From positions 1 to 40,882 of the forward strand of contig NZ_ADGX01000078.1 in NCBI RefSeq assembly GCF_000177675.1: a stretch of 40,882 nt of DNA. The letters run 5' to 3'. Of this stretch, positions 1 to 7,328 are shown piece by piece. The stretch is from Parafrankia sp. EUN1f (GTDB lineage: Bacteria; Actinomycetota; Actinomycetes; Frankiales; Frankiaceae). The notes under the pieces were generated by a model. The model did not search any database. It was not told where the DNA came from and saw only the letters and a program-made list of their open reading frames with translations. The position numbers were made by a program, and so were the translations under genes. How positions within the stretch are numbered: position 1 is the stretch's first letter; every line of letters starts with the position of its first letter.

Positions 1-24
1 CCACGCCCACGCCCACGCCCACGC
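1..24. repeat. Hexanucleotide repeat (CCACGC)x4 inside ppsA
   Basis: Four perfect CCACGC units at the window edge encode alternating Gly-Val in the ppsA frame, just after the swivel domain. The repeat may extend further left. It is in frame, so copy number would only change a linker length. Confidence 0.8.
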
Positions 25-1369
25 CCGCGCTCTCGACCACGCCGAGGGCGCCGTCGACGATGACGTGGTCGCCCGTGTGCAGGGTGGACGTCGCCGTGCT
101 CGTCCCCACGACGCAGGGGACGCCGAGTTCGCGGGCGACGATCGCGGCGTGGCAGGTGATGCCGCCGCTGTCGGTGACCACAGCGGCGGCACGGCGGATG
201 ACGGGTACCCAGTCCGGCGAGGTCATCGCGGCGACCAGGACCTCGCCGGTGGCGAACCCGGCCGCCTCGCCGGGCGAGGCGAGGACGCGGACCTTTCCGC
301 CGGCCCGGCCCGGCGCGCCACCCCGGCCGGTCAGCAGGACCGTGCCGGCCGGCGCCATGCCAACAGACGCCATGCCGGAGCGCGGCAGCACACCCGGGTC
401 CGGGCCGCCGGGTGCCGCGGCCGCGCCGGTGGTGACGGGGCGGGCCTGCACGAGGTGGATGTGGCGGCCCTCGATCGCCCACTCAATGTCCTGCGGCCGG
501 CCGAAATGGTCCTCGACCTGCAGAGCGAGCCGGGCAAGGCCCAGAATCTCGTCAGCGGAGAGGGCCTGCCGACCATCCTGCGTCGCCATGCCGACGGCGA
601 GGTCGTGTCCGTCGGTGCCACGGACTATCTGATGGCTCTGCGCGCCGGTCCGGGCGTCGACGAGCCGTAGGCCGTCCTTGTCCACGATGTATGTGTCGGG
701 GATGACCTTGCCGCCGACGACGACCTCACCGAGCCCGAAGGCGGCTTCGATCACGATCCGGGACCTGTCACCGGTCAGCGGGTCGGCCGAGAACATCACG
801 CCTGACCGCTCCGCGTCGATCATCCGCTGGACCACGACCGCGATCTCGGGTTCAGCCACCAGGCGGCGGCTGGCCCGGTAGGCGACGACCCGCGGCCCGT
901 ACAGCGACGCCCAGCAGTCGCGAACCCGGGCGAGGAGTTCCGCCTCACCGGAGACGTTGGTGAACGTGCTGTTCATGCCCGCGAAGGAGGCGTCGGCCGC
1001 GTCCTCGGCCGTCGCCGACGACCGCACCGCCACCGGGCCGCCGCCCAGCTCCCGGTAGGCCCGCGAGATCGCCTGGCGCAGCGGCTCCGGGACGGGCGCC
1101 GCCGCGATGCGTGCCCGCAACTCCCCGGCGACCTGCGCGAGCTGCGCGGAGTCGTCCGGGTCGATCCGCGCGGCACGAGTGGCGATCTCCGAGCGCATCC
1201 TGGCCGTCTCGACGACGTCGACGTACGCGGACGCCGTGACGACGAAACCAGGTGGCACGGGCAACCCGGCGCGGGTCAGCTCTCCGAGGTTCGCGCCTTT
1301 GCCCCCGACCTGGTCGACGTCGTCCGCGCCGATCTCCTTGAACCACGCGATCCAACGGCGCTCGCTCAC
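1..1369 (-). CDS. ppsA: Phosphoenolpyruvate synthase / pyruvate-phosphate dikinase family, C-terminus beyond left edge
   Basis: Open minus-strand frame starting at GTG 1369 and running off the window (456 codons visible). The N-terminus has the PPDK/PpsA ATP-binding domain signature GGKGANLGEL followed by LPVPPGF, then AVRSSATAEDAADASFAGM and DIEWAIEG..HIHLVQARP near residue 330. The phosphohistidine swivel domain follows, with the motif GGITCHAAI and catalytic His at residue 407. The ATP-binding then His order fits PpsA/PPDK, whereas rifampicin phosphotransferases have another domain between them; the PEP/pyruvate TIM barrel would lie off the window. The family interconverts pyruvate and PEP in the cytoplasm. 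The start overlaps the stop of the CBS gene by 4 bp (GTGA), implying translational coupling. The last visible residues are a Gly-Val repeat. Family call is firm; exact substrate is inferred. Confidence 0.88.
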   Translation of the reverse strand, partial: MSERRWIAWFKEIGADDVDQVGGKGANLGELTRAGLPVPPGFVVTASAYVDVVETARMRSEIATRAARIDPDDSAQLAQVAGELRARIAAAPVPEPLRQAISRAYRELGGGPVAVRSSATAEDAADASFAGMNSTFTNVSGEAELLARVRDCWASLYGPRVVAYRASRRLVAEPEIAVVVQRMIDAERSGVMFSADPLTGDRSRIVIEAAFGLGEVVVGGKVIPDTYIVDKDGLRLVDARTGAQSHQIVRGTDGHDLAVGMATQDGRQALSADEILGLARLALQVEDHFGRPQDIEWAIEGRHIHLVQARPVTTGAAAAPGGPDPGVLPRSGMASVGMAPAGTVLLTGRGGAPGRAGGKVRVLASPGEAAGFATGEVLVAAMTSPDWVPVIRRAAAVVTDSGGITCHAAIVARELGVPCVVGTSTATSTLHTGDHVIVDGALGVVESAGVGVGVGV

Positions 1370-2016
1370 CGGCCGGCCTCCCTGCCGCTCGCCCCGGCCG
1401 CACCGATCGGCTGGGCGATCTCCAGGCCCAGCACCCCGGGGACGTCGCAAACGAGCCGTCTCAGCACGGCGAGATCCGAGGCATCGGCGTCGAAGACGCC
1501 GAGGTTCGAGATCCGAACCCTCCCGTGTAGCACCTCGATGTGGGGCGAACCGTGGACCCCGGCCGCTTCCACCGCTGCGCGGACGTCCTGGGCGACCGTC
1601 TGGTCGGGGCGGGCGAGCAGCCGGAGCAGGTCACTGCGGCTGATGATGCCGACCAGCATTCCGGCTTCGTCCAGGATCGGTACGCGCGAGATGTGCTGGG
1701 CCAGCATGACGCCGACGATGTCCGCGATGTCGGTGTCGACTCTGGCCGTGACGACCGGCGACGACATCAACTCGCCGACAGTGCCTGGTGCGGCCGGCCG
1801 CGGATTGCGATCACGGCGGGCGTGCAGCCTCGAGTCGGGTCGGGCCTCGAGGGCGATGAAGTCCGCCTCCGTCACGATGCCGACCAGCTCACCCTGAGCG
1901 GAGACCACCGGCACGGCGCCGATTCCCCGCAGGGCGAGAAGCCGCGCGACGTCCTTCACCGGCACGTCGGGTGTCACGATACTGAGCTTGCGCGTCATCA
2001 GTTCTCCGGCACGCAT
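1366..2016 (-). CDS. CBS-domain pair protein with C-terminal BON domain
   Basis: Start chosen at ATG 2016 (MRAGELMTRKLSIVTPD), where CBS homology begins and a GGAAAGG stretch lies upstream; an in-frame start at 2124 adds 36 residues of unlikely sequence. Two CBS domains follow: one containing LALRGIGAVPVVSAQGELVGIVTEAD, and a second starting at VGELMSSPVVTAR with QHISRVPILDEAGMLVGIISRSDLL. The last ~60 residues (QDVRAAVEAAGV..IEVLHGRVRISNLGV) look like a BON domain. CBS pairs bind adenine nucleotides and usually act as energy or redox sensors; BON domains are associated with membrane or phospholipid binding. The gene is 122 bp downstream of the DoxX-like gene and overlaps ppsA by 4 bp, so the three are probably one operon. 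Confidence 0.88.
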   Translation of the reverse strand: MRAGELMTRKLSIVTPDVPVKDVARLLALRGIGAVPVVSAQGELVGIVTEADFIALEARPDSRLHARRDRNPRPAAPGTVGELMSSPVVTARVDTDIADIVGVMLAQHISRVPILDEAGMLVGIISRSDLLRLLARPDQTVAQDVRAAVEAAGVHGSPHIEVLHGRVRISNLGVFDADASDLAVLRRLVCDVPGVLGLEIAQPIGAAGASGREAGR

Positions 2017-2137
2017 CGCCGCCGCCTTTCCAGGAGGAATCAGTTCGCCCGGCGCCGCCGAATGGATTTGTATCGGGTCCATCCGGCGGCCGCTTTTCAG
2101 GAAAGCTCGGGTCCGTCCCGCCACGAGACGGGGGAGT

Positions 2138-2710
2138 TCAGATCAGGTAGGGCCGGCCGCGGGTGACTGCGGTGCGCTCCCACCAGCCCCCGAGACCAAA
2201 GGAACGACCGGCGCCGAAGACGGCGAGAACACCGAGGAGCAGGGCGTAGACGAGGTGGTCGTCCATGAAGGGGTTGTTCTCCGGGGGAAGAACCGCGGCC
2301 CACATGAGGACGAGCAGAGTGGCACCCGTGACGGCGGCGGCGCGCATGCCGACACCGAGGACGAGGGCGGCTCCGATACCGGCCAGGCCGATCATGAACA
2401 GCCAGTCGGCCCAGGCGGCGCCCGCGATGTCGTGGTAGATCCCGGCGAAAGGCCCGGTGGCCGCGTGGGCCAGGAAACCCTCGGTGGGGCTGCCGCCGTT
2501 GACCCAGGCCTGGGCTGAGGTGGTCTCGTGGCCCAGGCCGAACAGCTTGTCGACGAAGGCCCACAGGAAGACCCAGCCGAGGCTGACCCGGGTGACCGCG
2601 AGCAGGACGTCGGCGGCGACGCTGTGGCGTCCTGGGTGGGGGCGGTGGTTGAGGTCACCCAGGGGCGAGCGGACCGCCGCGGTGGCCTTCGTACCGGTGG
2701 TGGCAGGCAT
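2138..2710 (-). CDS. DoxX-like integral membrane protein
   Basis: About 190 residues; start at ATG 2710 (MPATTGTKATAAVRS) preceded by a strong GAGGAGG at 6-7 nt, preferred over an upstream ATG at 2743. Hydrophobic segments are visible at VLLAVTRVSLGWVFLWAFVDKLF, WLFMIGLAGIGAALVLGVGM, AAVTGATLLVLMWAAVL and HLVYALLLGVLAVFGAG, giving about four membrane spans. The first has the LGWVFLWAFVDKLFGLG pattern common in DoxX-type proteins, which are linked to quinone, thiosulfate or oxidative-stress redox chemistry. It heads a minus-strand set with the CBS and PEP synthase genes, an association recalling dormancy or hypoxia regulons of actinobacteria. The specific reaction is unknown. Confidence 0.8.
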   Translation of the reverse strand: MPATTGTKATAAVRSPLGDLNHRPHPGRHSVAADVLLAVTRVSLGWVFLWAFVDKLFGLGHETTSAQAWVNGGSPTEGFLAHAATGPFAGIYHDIAGAAWADWLFMIGLAGIGAALVLGVGMRAAAVTGATLLVLMWAAVLPPENNPFMDDHLVYALLLGVLAVFGAGRSFGLGGWWERTAVTRGRPYLI

Positions 2711-2850
2711 CGTGTCCTCCTCGATCGGGATGACCATCAGCATGTCGCCAGCCGAACGTCCCTCCGAGTGAGCTACCTCCTGCCACCTATGGGCGGATGG
2801 TCCTGGTCCGGACGGGACCGCCGGACACCCGGCAACCCACGGTCAGCGGA

Positions 2851-2870
2851 GGTCCCCGCTACCGGGGACC
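2851..2870. terminator. Inverted repeat, possible terminator of the acyltransferase gene
   Basis: GGTCCCCG-CTAC-CGGGGACC is a perfect 8-bp inverted repeat with a 4-nt loop. It lies 34 nt downstream of the acyltransferase stop on the minus strand and 141 nt upstream of the DoxX-like start. No T tract follows, so it may be a terminator or a protein-binding palindrome. Confidence 0.4.
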
Positions 2871-2879
2871 GCTGGCCCC
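2864..2879. promoter_or_regulatory. Possible DevR/DosR-type box upstream of the DoxX-like operon
   Basis: GGGGACC-GCT-GGCCCC resembles the GGGACY-N3-GGCCC shape of actinobacterial dormancy-regulator boxes. It overlaps the preceding hairpin and lies about 155 bp upstream of the DoxX-like start. The match is by eye, and high GC makes such matches easy to obtain by chance. Confidence 0.28.
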
Positions 2880-2903
2880 GAACCACGGCACCGCTGCCGG
2901 CGC

Positions 2904-4250
2904 TCAGCCCGGACGGCATCCTCGTGACAGGCGCAGTGCGGTGGCGCCGATCAGGTAGGTGAGAAGGCCGCTGGCAGGCATGCCGACGATGTAGTTCCCC
3001 GTCCGGGGGGTCAGGTTGTTGCTGAGCAGCCCGGCGATGACCGCGGCGAAGGCGGCCAGGGTCAGCCCAAGGCGCGGAATCGGCGTACTGACCGTACTGA
3101 CGACGCGTTCCAGCCGTGGTGGGCACGGGGCGGGCGCGAGGCGCGGGCCGTGTACCTCGATCCGGCCGAATATCGTGACCAGGATGGTCAGAGCCACGGT
3201 CAGCATGACCAGCCACGGCAGCCGCCAGAGCCACCATGCCGCGGTCGCCGCCGGCGGCGTCGGCAGGGCGTCCAGTGCGTTCAGGAGACCGACGACCAGC
3301 AGCACAGCGCTCATGTGCCACAGGAACACGGTGAGCACCACCGTGTTCACCGCCACCACCGCCTGCCAGGGCCGGGCGCGACGCAGCCAGCGCTCGGCCG
3401 GGTCGCGCAGCATCAGCACCAGGCCCAGCTGGAACGCGGTGTCCGCGAGCAGCGCCAGCGTCGGCGGGGACGCGTTGTGCATCCGCTGCCCGGAGACGTC
3501 GATCATGCTGATCGAGTAGGGCCCGGGCACGGTCAGGAGGAACACCACGGCCAGCCCGCCGACCAGCAGGGGCAGCCACAGCTGCGGCCGGAACGACAGC
3601 TGGCCGCCCTGCCAGGCGAAACCGATCTGGTGAATCGCCAGCCAGCCGAAGACGAAGTTGCCGTCACCCCAGGCGTCCGCGCCGCACAGCCGGGCCAGGT
3701 CGCCCAGCCCGACCAGGACGACCAGCACCGCCGGCACGCGCCAGCCGTGGTGCTGATGTAGCCGGAACATGACCGGCGCCAGCAGCACCACGACGAGGTA
3801 GGCGGACAGGAACCACAGCGGGATCGACGCGACCCAGACGGCCATCCGGGTCAGATCGGGGTCCGCCCCGGACAGGCGGGCGATGAGCGCGCTGCCGGCG
3901 AGTACGACTAAAAGAGTGGTGGTGGGTGGGACCAGACGCCCGGCCCGGTTCTGCAGCCAGGTGGCGGCGTCGCCGCCTCGGCGACGGTGCGAGGTCAGGG
4001 AGGCGGCGTTGGCGTATCCGCCGACGATGAAGAACAACGGCATCACCTGAACCAGCCAGGTGATCGGATATGCCCACGGCTGCGACTCCAGCGCCGAGTG
4101 CCCGGTCAACTCGCCGCGTTCGTCGTACTCGAGCACGCTGATGAGCCAATGGCCGAGGACGACGAGAACGATCGCTGTCGCGCGTAGCAGGTCGATGTAG
4201 CGCTCGCGCGAGGCCGGGGTCCTCTCGGCCCGTTCGCGTAGCGCGCCCAC
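2904..4250 (-). CDS. Membrane acyltransferase (acyltransferase family 3)
   Basis: 448 residues from a GTG at 4250. The N-terminal RYIDLLRATAIVLVVLGHW with the invariant His near residue 34 is the acyltransferase-3 signature, followed by MPLFFIVGGYANA, where the family normally has an FF..SGF/GY motif. About ten further hydrophobic segments run through the protein (for example LWLPLLVGGLAVVFLLTVPG and LTLAAFAAVIAGLLSNN). Members move acyl groups onto sugars, glycans or lipids at the cytoplasmic membrane. The C-terminal RLSRGCRPG is basic. It is a single gene on the minus strand with no obvious glycan partner nearby, so the acceptor cannot be named. Start is moderately sure; the ribosome-binding site is weak. 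Confidence 0.85.
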   Translation of the reverse strand: MGALRERAERTPASRERYIDLLRATAIVLVVLGHWLISVLEYDERGELTGHSALESQPWAYPITWLVQVMPLFFIVGGYANAASLTSHRRRGGDAATWLQNRAGRLVPPTTTLLVVLAGSALIARLSGADPDLTRMAVWVASIPLWFLSAYLVVVLLAPVMFRLHQHHGWRVPAVLVVLVGLGDLARLCGADAWGDGNFVFGWLAIHQIGFAWQGGQLSFRPQLWLPLLVGGLAVVFLLTVPGPYSISMIDVSGQRMHNASPPTLALLADTAFQLGLVLMLRDPAERWLRRARPWQAVVAVNTVVLTVFLWHMSAVLLVVGLLNALDALPTPPAATAAWWLWRLPWLVMLTVALTILVTIFGRIEVHGPRLAPAPCPPRLERVVSTVSTPIPRLGLTLAAFAAVIAGLLSNNLTPRTGNYIVGMPASGLLTYLIGATALRLSRGCRPG

Positions 4251-4360
4251 GGCGGCAGCCTAGGGTCCCCGGCGGCCTGCCGCCCGCCGATCTGACCGGT
4301 GCTGGCCATGCCGACCACGCCACCTTCGCCGGAGGCTTCGGCGGCGCGCCTGGCGACGGA

Positions 4361-5080
4361 TCAGGAGCTGGCCACGTCGACGAGAGCGTCGGTGACCGCC
4401 TGTGGCTCAGTGATCATGAGGTCGTGCCCGGTGTCGATGTCCCAGAGCCGGCCGGCGGCGCGGGCCTTCGATGTCAGCTCCGGGTCCCTGGTCGCCAGGG
4501 TGGAGGTGCAGACGATGTGGTACTGCGGGATCGCCCACAGGGCGTCCTCGTTGGTGAGGGTCAGCGGCTGCTCGAAGCACCGCCAGGGGTGCGGGGTCAG
4601 CCGGTCGGCCATCCAGGCGATGTCGTCCGGGTCGGTCACCCCGTAGAAGGTGCCGGCTTCGGGGAACGGGATGAGCACGAGCTCGACACCGTCCACGACC
4701 TTCCCCATCGGGCGGGTGGCGGCGATGATCGGCCCGGCGACGTCGAGCAGCGACTGGCCGTTGACCGGGTTCGCCGCGTCGAGGTAGACGAGGCGCCCGA
4801 TCCGGTCCGCGGCACGGTCGGCGACGCCGGTGATGACCATGCCGCCGTAGCTGTGCCCGACCAGGATCACGTCACGCAGGTTCTCGTGGTGCAGCAGCGC
4901 GACAACGTCCTGGATGTGCAGGTCGAGGTCGATGTGGGGGCCGACGAGGTGCGCCCGCTCACCTAAGCCGGTCAGCGTCGGCGTGTACACCTCGTGCCCG
5001 GCCGCCCGCAGCAGCCGTGCCACCGGCTGATAGCACCAGCCACCGTGGCCGCCGCCGTGTACGAGGACGTATGTAGCCAT
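4361..5080 (-). CDS. Alpha/beta hydrolase (salicylate-esterase-like)
   Basis: 239 residues; start ATG 5080 (MATYVLVHGGGHGGW) chosen because GGAGGAGA lies just upstream and the HGGGHGGW oxyanion-loop motif begins at once; an upstream in-frame start at 5137 is less likely. The nucleophile elbow is GHSYGG with Ser77, and the C-terminal DTGHDLMITEP supplies the probable catalytic His. This compact architecture is that of the methyl-ester hydrolase/salicylate-binding-protein-like branch of alpha/beta hydrolases, which hydrolyse small esters. It is transcribed divergently from a TetR gene with two operators in the shared spacer, so it is probably the regulator's target and responds to a small aromatic or ester inducer. 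Substrate is inferred only. Confidence 0.88.
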   Translation of the reverse strand: MATYVLVHGGGHGGWCYQPVARLLRAAGHEVYTPTLTGLGERAHLVGPHIDLDLHIQDVVALLHHENLRDVILVGHSYGGMVITGVADRAADRIGRLVYLDAANPVNGQSLLDVAGPIIAATRPMGKVVDGVELVLIPFPEAGTFYGVTDPDDIAWMADRLTPHPWRCFEQPLTLTNEDALWAIPQYHIVCTSTLATRDPELTSKARAAGRLWDIDTGHDLMITEPQAVTDALVDVASS

Positions 5081-5159
5081 TTGATGCCGTCTCCTCCGCA
5101 CGATGGCGCCGGTCGAGTTGGTGCCTGACGGAACCATCGAAACCTGGATTAACCACCCG

Positions 5160-5174
5160 AGTAACGAGGTTACT
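5160..5174. promoter_or_regulatory. TetR operator site 1
   Basis: AGTAAC-GAG-GTTACT is a perfect 6-bp inverted repeat with a 3-nt centre. It directly abuts site 2 and lies between the divergent hydrolase (start 5080) and TetR (start 5296) genes, the standard position for an autoregulating TetR operator. Confidence 0.75.
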
Positions 5175-5193
5175 AGAGTAACCGTGTTACTCT
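5175..5193. promoter_or_regulatory. TetR operator site 2
   Basis: AGAGTAAC-CGT-GTTACTCT is a perfect 8-bp inverted repeat sharing the GTAAC-N3-GTTAC core with site 1. Centres of the two sites are 17 bp apart, under two helical turns, so two dimers could bind side by side. Confidence 0.8.
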
Positions 5194-5295
5194 GAGGGCG
5201 TCAACCGAGATCGTCGCGGCTGATGCGGCGGCTGGGCGCAGGGGGCGTGCTGGCGGGGAGACGGACGCTGGGAACACATCGAGGGGGCCGGCGCG

Positions 5296-5925
5296 GTGGC
5301 GGAGTCACGGTCGGCCGACGCGATCATCGATGTCGTCGTCGCGCTGCTGGAGTCCGAGGGCTACGACGCGGTCCAGCTACGTCTGGTGGCTCGTGAGGCC
5401 CGCGTCTCGCTCGCCACGATCTACAAGCTTTTCGGCACCCGTGACGAACTGATCGTCGCCGCCGTCGAACGGTGGATGGCGCGGAACAGCTGCGCGCCGG
5501 TGCCCGCCCCGCCACCCGGCGAGAGCCTCTACGACGGCCTGATGAGGGTGTTCCGGCACGTCTTCGAACCATGGGAGCGCAGCCCGCGCCTGCTCGAGGC
5601 CTACCACAAGGCCCGTGCCACGCCGCCCGGCGATCGGCTCGAACAGCAGACCATGACCATCATCGAGCCCGCGGGCCGTGCCGTGCTCGCGGCCGGCGAG
5701 CCCGGCTACGTCAGCGACATCGGCCTCCTGCTGACCAACGTCGCCTACGCCGTCGTCGCCCGGTTCGCCGTCGGCGAGATCGACATCACCGCCATCCTCC
5801 CGACACTCGAGCGTGCCGCGTACCGGCTCACCGCGAACAACGAGCCCGCCGCCAGAGCGGCCTCCGCGCCTGCGGTCGCGCCCCGCCGGGCCAAGCGGCG
5901 GCCGCAGCACCGCGAGGGCGCATGA
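5296..5925 (+). CDS. TetR family transcriptional regulator
   Basis: 209 residues from GTG 5296, with GAGGGGG 9 nt upstream. The first 55 residues form a TetR DNA-binding domain (ADAIIDVVVALLESEGYDAVQLRLVAREARVSLATIYKLFGTRDELIVAAV), with the helix-turn-helix at VQLRLVAREARVSLATIYKLF. The C-terminal ligand domain is about 120 residues and ends in a basic tail (PRRAKRRPQHREGA). Gene order and the paired palindromes at 5160-5193 suggest that it represses itself and the divergent hydrolase. The inducer is unknown. The 153 bp between this gene and the next (5926-6078) hold nothing I recognise. Confidence 0.9.
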   Translation: MAESRSADAIIDVVVALLESEGYDAVQLRLVAREARVSLATIYKLFGTRDELIVAAVERWMARNSCAPVPAPPPGESLYDGLMRVFRHVFEPWERSPRLLEAYHKARATPPGDRLEQQTMTIIEPAGRAVLAAGEPGYVSDIGLLLTNVAYAVVARFAVGEIDITAILPTLERAAYRLTANNEPAARAASAPAVAPRRAKRRPQHREGA

Positions 5926-6078
5926 TTCCGCATCGGTAGACGCCGCATCAGTCCGCGTTCGCCCGCTGTTGCCGCGGTGCTCCAAGGCGCAGTGGTGACC
6001 AGGCCGAGGCGGACGGTGGAGCGGTCGGCCGGCGCGAACGCTCCGGCGTCGGGCAGCGGCACGACGACCAACCGCCGG

Positions 6079-7143
6079 TCAGGCGCCGACCGCGGCGAAG
6101 ACGTCGTGGTCGGCGGCCGCCGTGCCGAGCCGCTCCAGGAGCGCCGCGGTGATGGGCGGGTCGACCTTCACCGTGATGCCCCAGAGGTAGAAGCCGTGCA
6201 GGATCCCGCGGCCGATGGCGCGCCATGCCTCGTCCCACTCCGGCGCCTGCACCCCGCCTGCCCGCAGCCGGTCAAGGTAGTGCGAGAGGAGGTCGCGTTC
6301 GCTGCGGCGGCGGTCCGCGACGGTCAGCGCGGACGCGATGTGATAGCCGACGTCGATGTACCAGGGGCCGCGCTGGACCAGCTGCCAGTCCAGGAAGGAC
6401 GGGCGTCCCGCGCCGTCGAGGAAGAGGTTCCCGATGTGCGGATCACCGTGGATCACGGCCCACGGTGACGCGGCGGCGGTTTCGGCGGCCAACCTGCGGT
6501 AGGCCGCCACCAGGCGTTCGGCGTCGCGCGTCTCGTCGGGTACTCCGGCGCCGATCCAGCAGGCGAAGTTGGCGGAGATCTCGGGCAGGCCGCGTCCCCG
6601 GAGATAGCTGTCCAGCCGGCTCCGCAGCCATCCGACGTCCGCGAGGGAGGGATCGGCCCAGGTCGCCGCGTGCAGGGTGGCCAGCTGGTCGAGGCTGTCG
6701 GCGGCCTGGTCCGGCGTGTAGTCGCTCAGCCCGTCGAGGAAGACGCCGCCCTCGGCCACCACATCCTCGGTGATGACGATGTTCGCGTCGGTGCGCGTGT
6801 CGACGTCCGCGAAGACACTTCGCAGGGTGCGGATTCCGGCGCGGTCGGCGAGATCCCGGTAGAAGCTGGTCTCGGGCACCCCGGCGGGGCTCGCCGGCCG
6901 GCCGATCTCGCTGAAGTAGCCCTTGGCACACAGGTGGGGCGACAGGCCCTTCGGGACTCCGCCGGTGCAGTCGATGCGGAACCGGGCGTTGGTCGAGACC
7001 CGGCTGACCACCGGGCCGGGGGTGACCTCGACGATCTCGATCCCCGGGTAGCGGATCGCCAGCGCTTTGTTGAGCCATCCAGGGGAGAGCACCTCGTGGA
7101 GCTCGTCGGGTAAGGCGACCACGGATGCGGATTCGGAAGACAC
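6079..7143 (-). CDS. Aminoglycoside-phosphotransferase-like (APH) kinase family protein
   Basis: 354 residues from GTG 7143 (MSSESASVV), preceded by GAGGGGAAAG. The kinase-like fold is shown by VIHGDPHIGNLF near residue 235 (Brenner-type catalytic loop, HGDxHxxN) and SFLDWQLVQRGPWYIDVGYHIA (metal-binding Asp). Despite the name, chromosomal actinobacterial members near lipid or xenobiotic catabolism genes are unlikely to be drug-resistance enzymes; they probably phosphorylate a small hydroxylated metabolite. It follows the substrate-binding lipoprotein on the same strand with a 185-bp gap, so co-transcription is possible. A related kinase with its own partner gene occurs at 23351. Confidence 0.87.
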   Translation of the reverse strand: MSSESASVVALPDELHEVLSPGWLNKALAIRYPGIEIVEVTPGPVVSRVSTNARFRIDCTGGVPKGLSPHLCAKGYFSEIGRPASPAGVPETSFYRDLADRAGIRTLRSVFADVDTRTDANIVITEDVVAEGGVFLDGLSDYTPDQAADSLDQLATLHAATWADPSLADVGWLRSRLDSYLRGRGLPEISANFACWIGAGVPDETRDAERLVAAYRRLAAETAAASPWAVIHGDPHIGNLFLDGAGRPSFLDWQLVQRGPWYIDVGYHIASALTVADRRRSERDLLSHYLDRLRAGGVQAPEWDEAWRAIGRGILHGFYLWGITVKVDPPITAALLERLGTAAADHDVFAAVGA

Positions 7144-7150
7144 GGCTTTC

Positions 7151-7190
7151 CCCTCTTGTCAGGCACAGCGCCCTCTTGTCGGGCACAGCG
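7151..7190. repeat. 20-bp tandem duplication in the leader of the APH-like gene
   Basis: Two adjacent copies of CCCTCTTGTC-R-GGCACAGCG (7151-7170 and 7171-7190) differ at one base. The copy nearest the gene carries the complement of its ribosome-binding site, so the duplication has doubled the Shine-Dalgarno region. Confidence 0.85.
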
Positions 7191-7328
7191 CGCCCGCCCT
7201 GGTCAGGCAGGCTCTGAAACGGGTGCTGGGGCGGAGGCGGGTGGGGGCGCAGCCGGGGCCCGACGGCCGCCGGACCGGTGGAGGCGGCGGTCCGGCGGCG
7301 CGCCGGGCCCCGGCAGGCCCGGCGCCGG

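Noticed and set aside
60-670. Two long plus-strand frames near the left edge
   Set aside because: They are antisense to the PEP synthase frame, which carries clear family motifs on the minus strand; their translations are Arg/Gly/Ala-rich with no family pattern.
6079-7143. Aminoglycoside resistance gene
   Set aside because: The kinase fold is shared, but chromosomal catabolic context and a paralogue coupled to a lipocalin-like gene point to a metabolic substrate.
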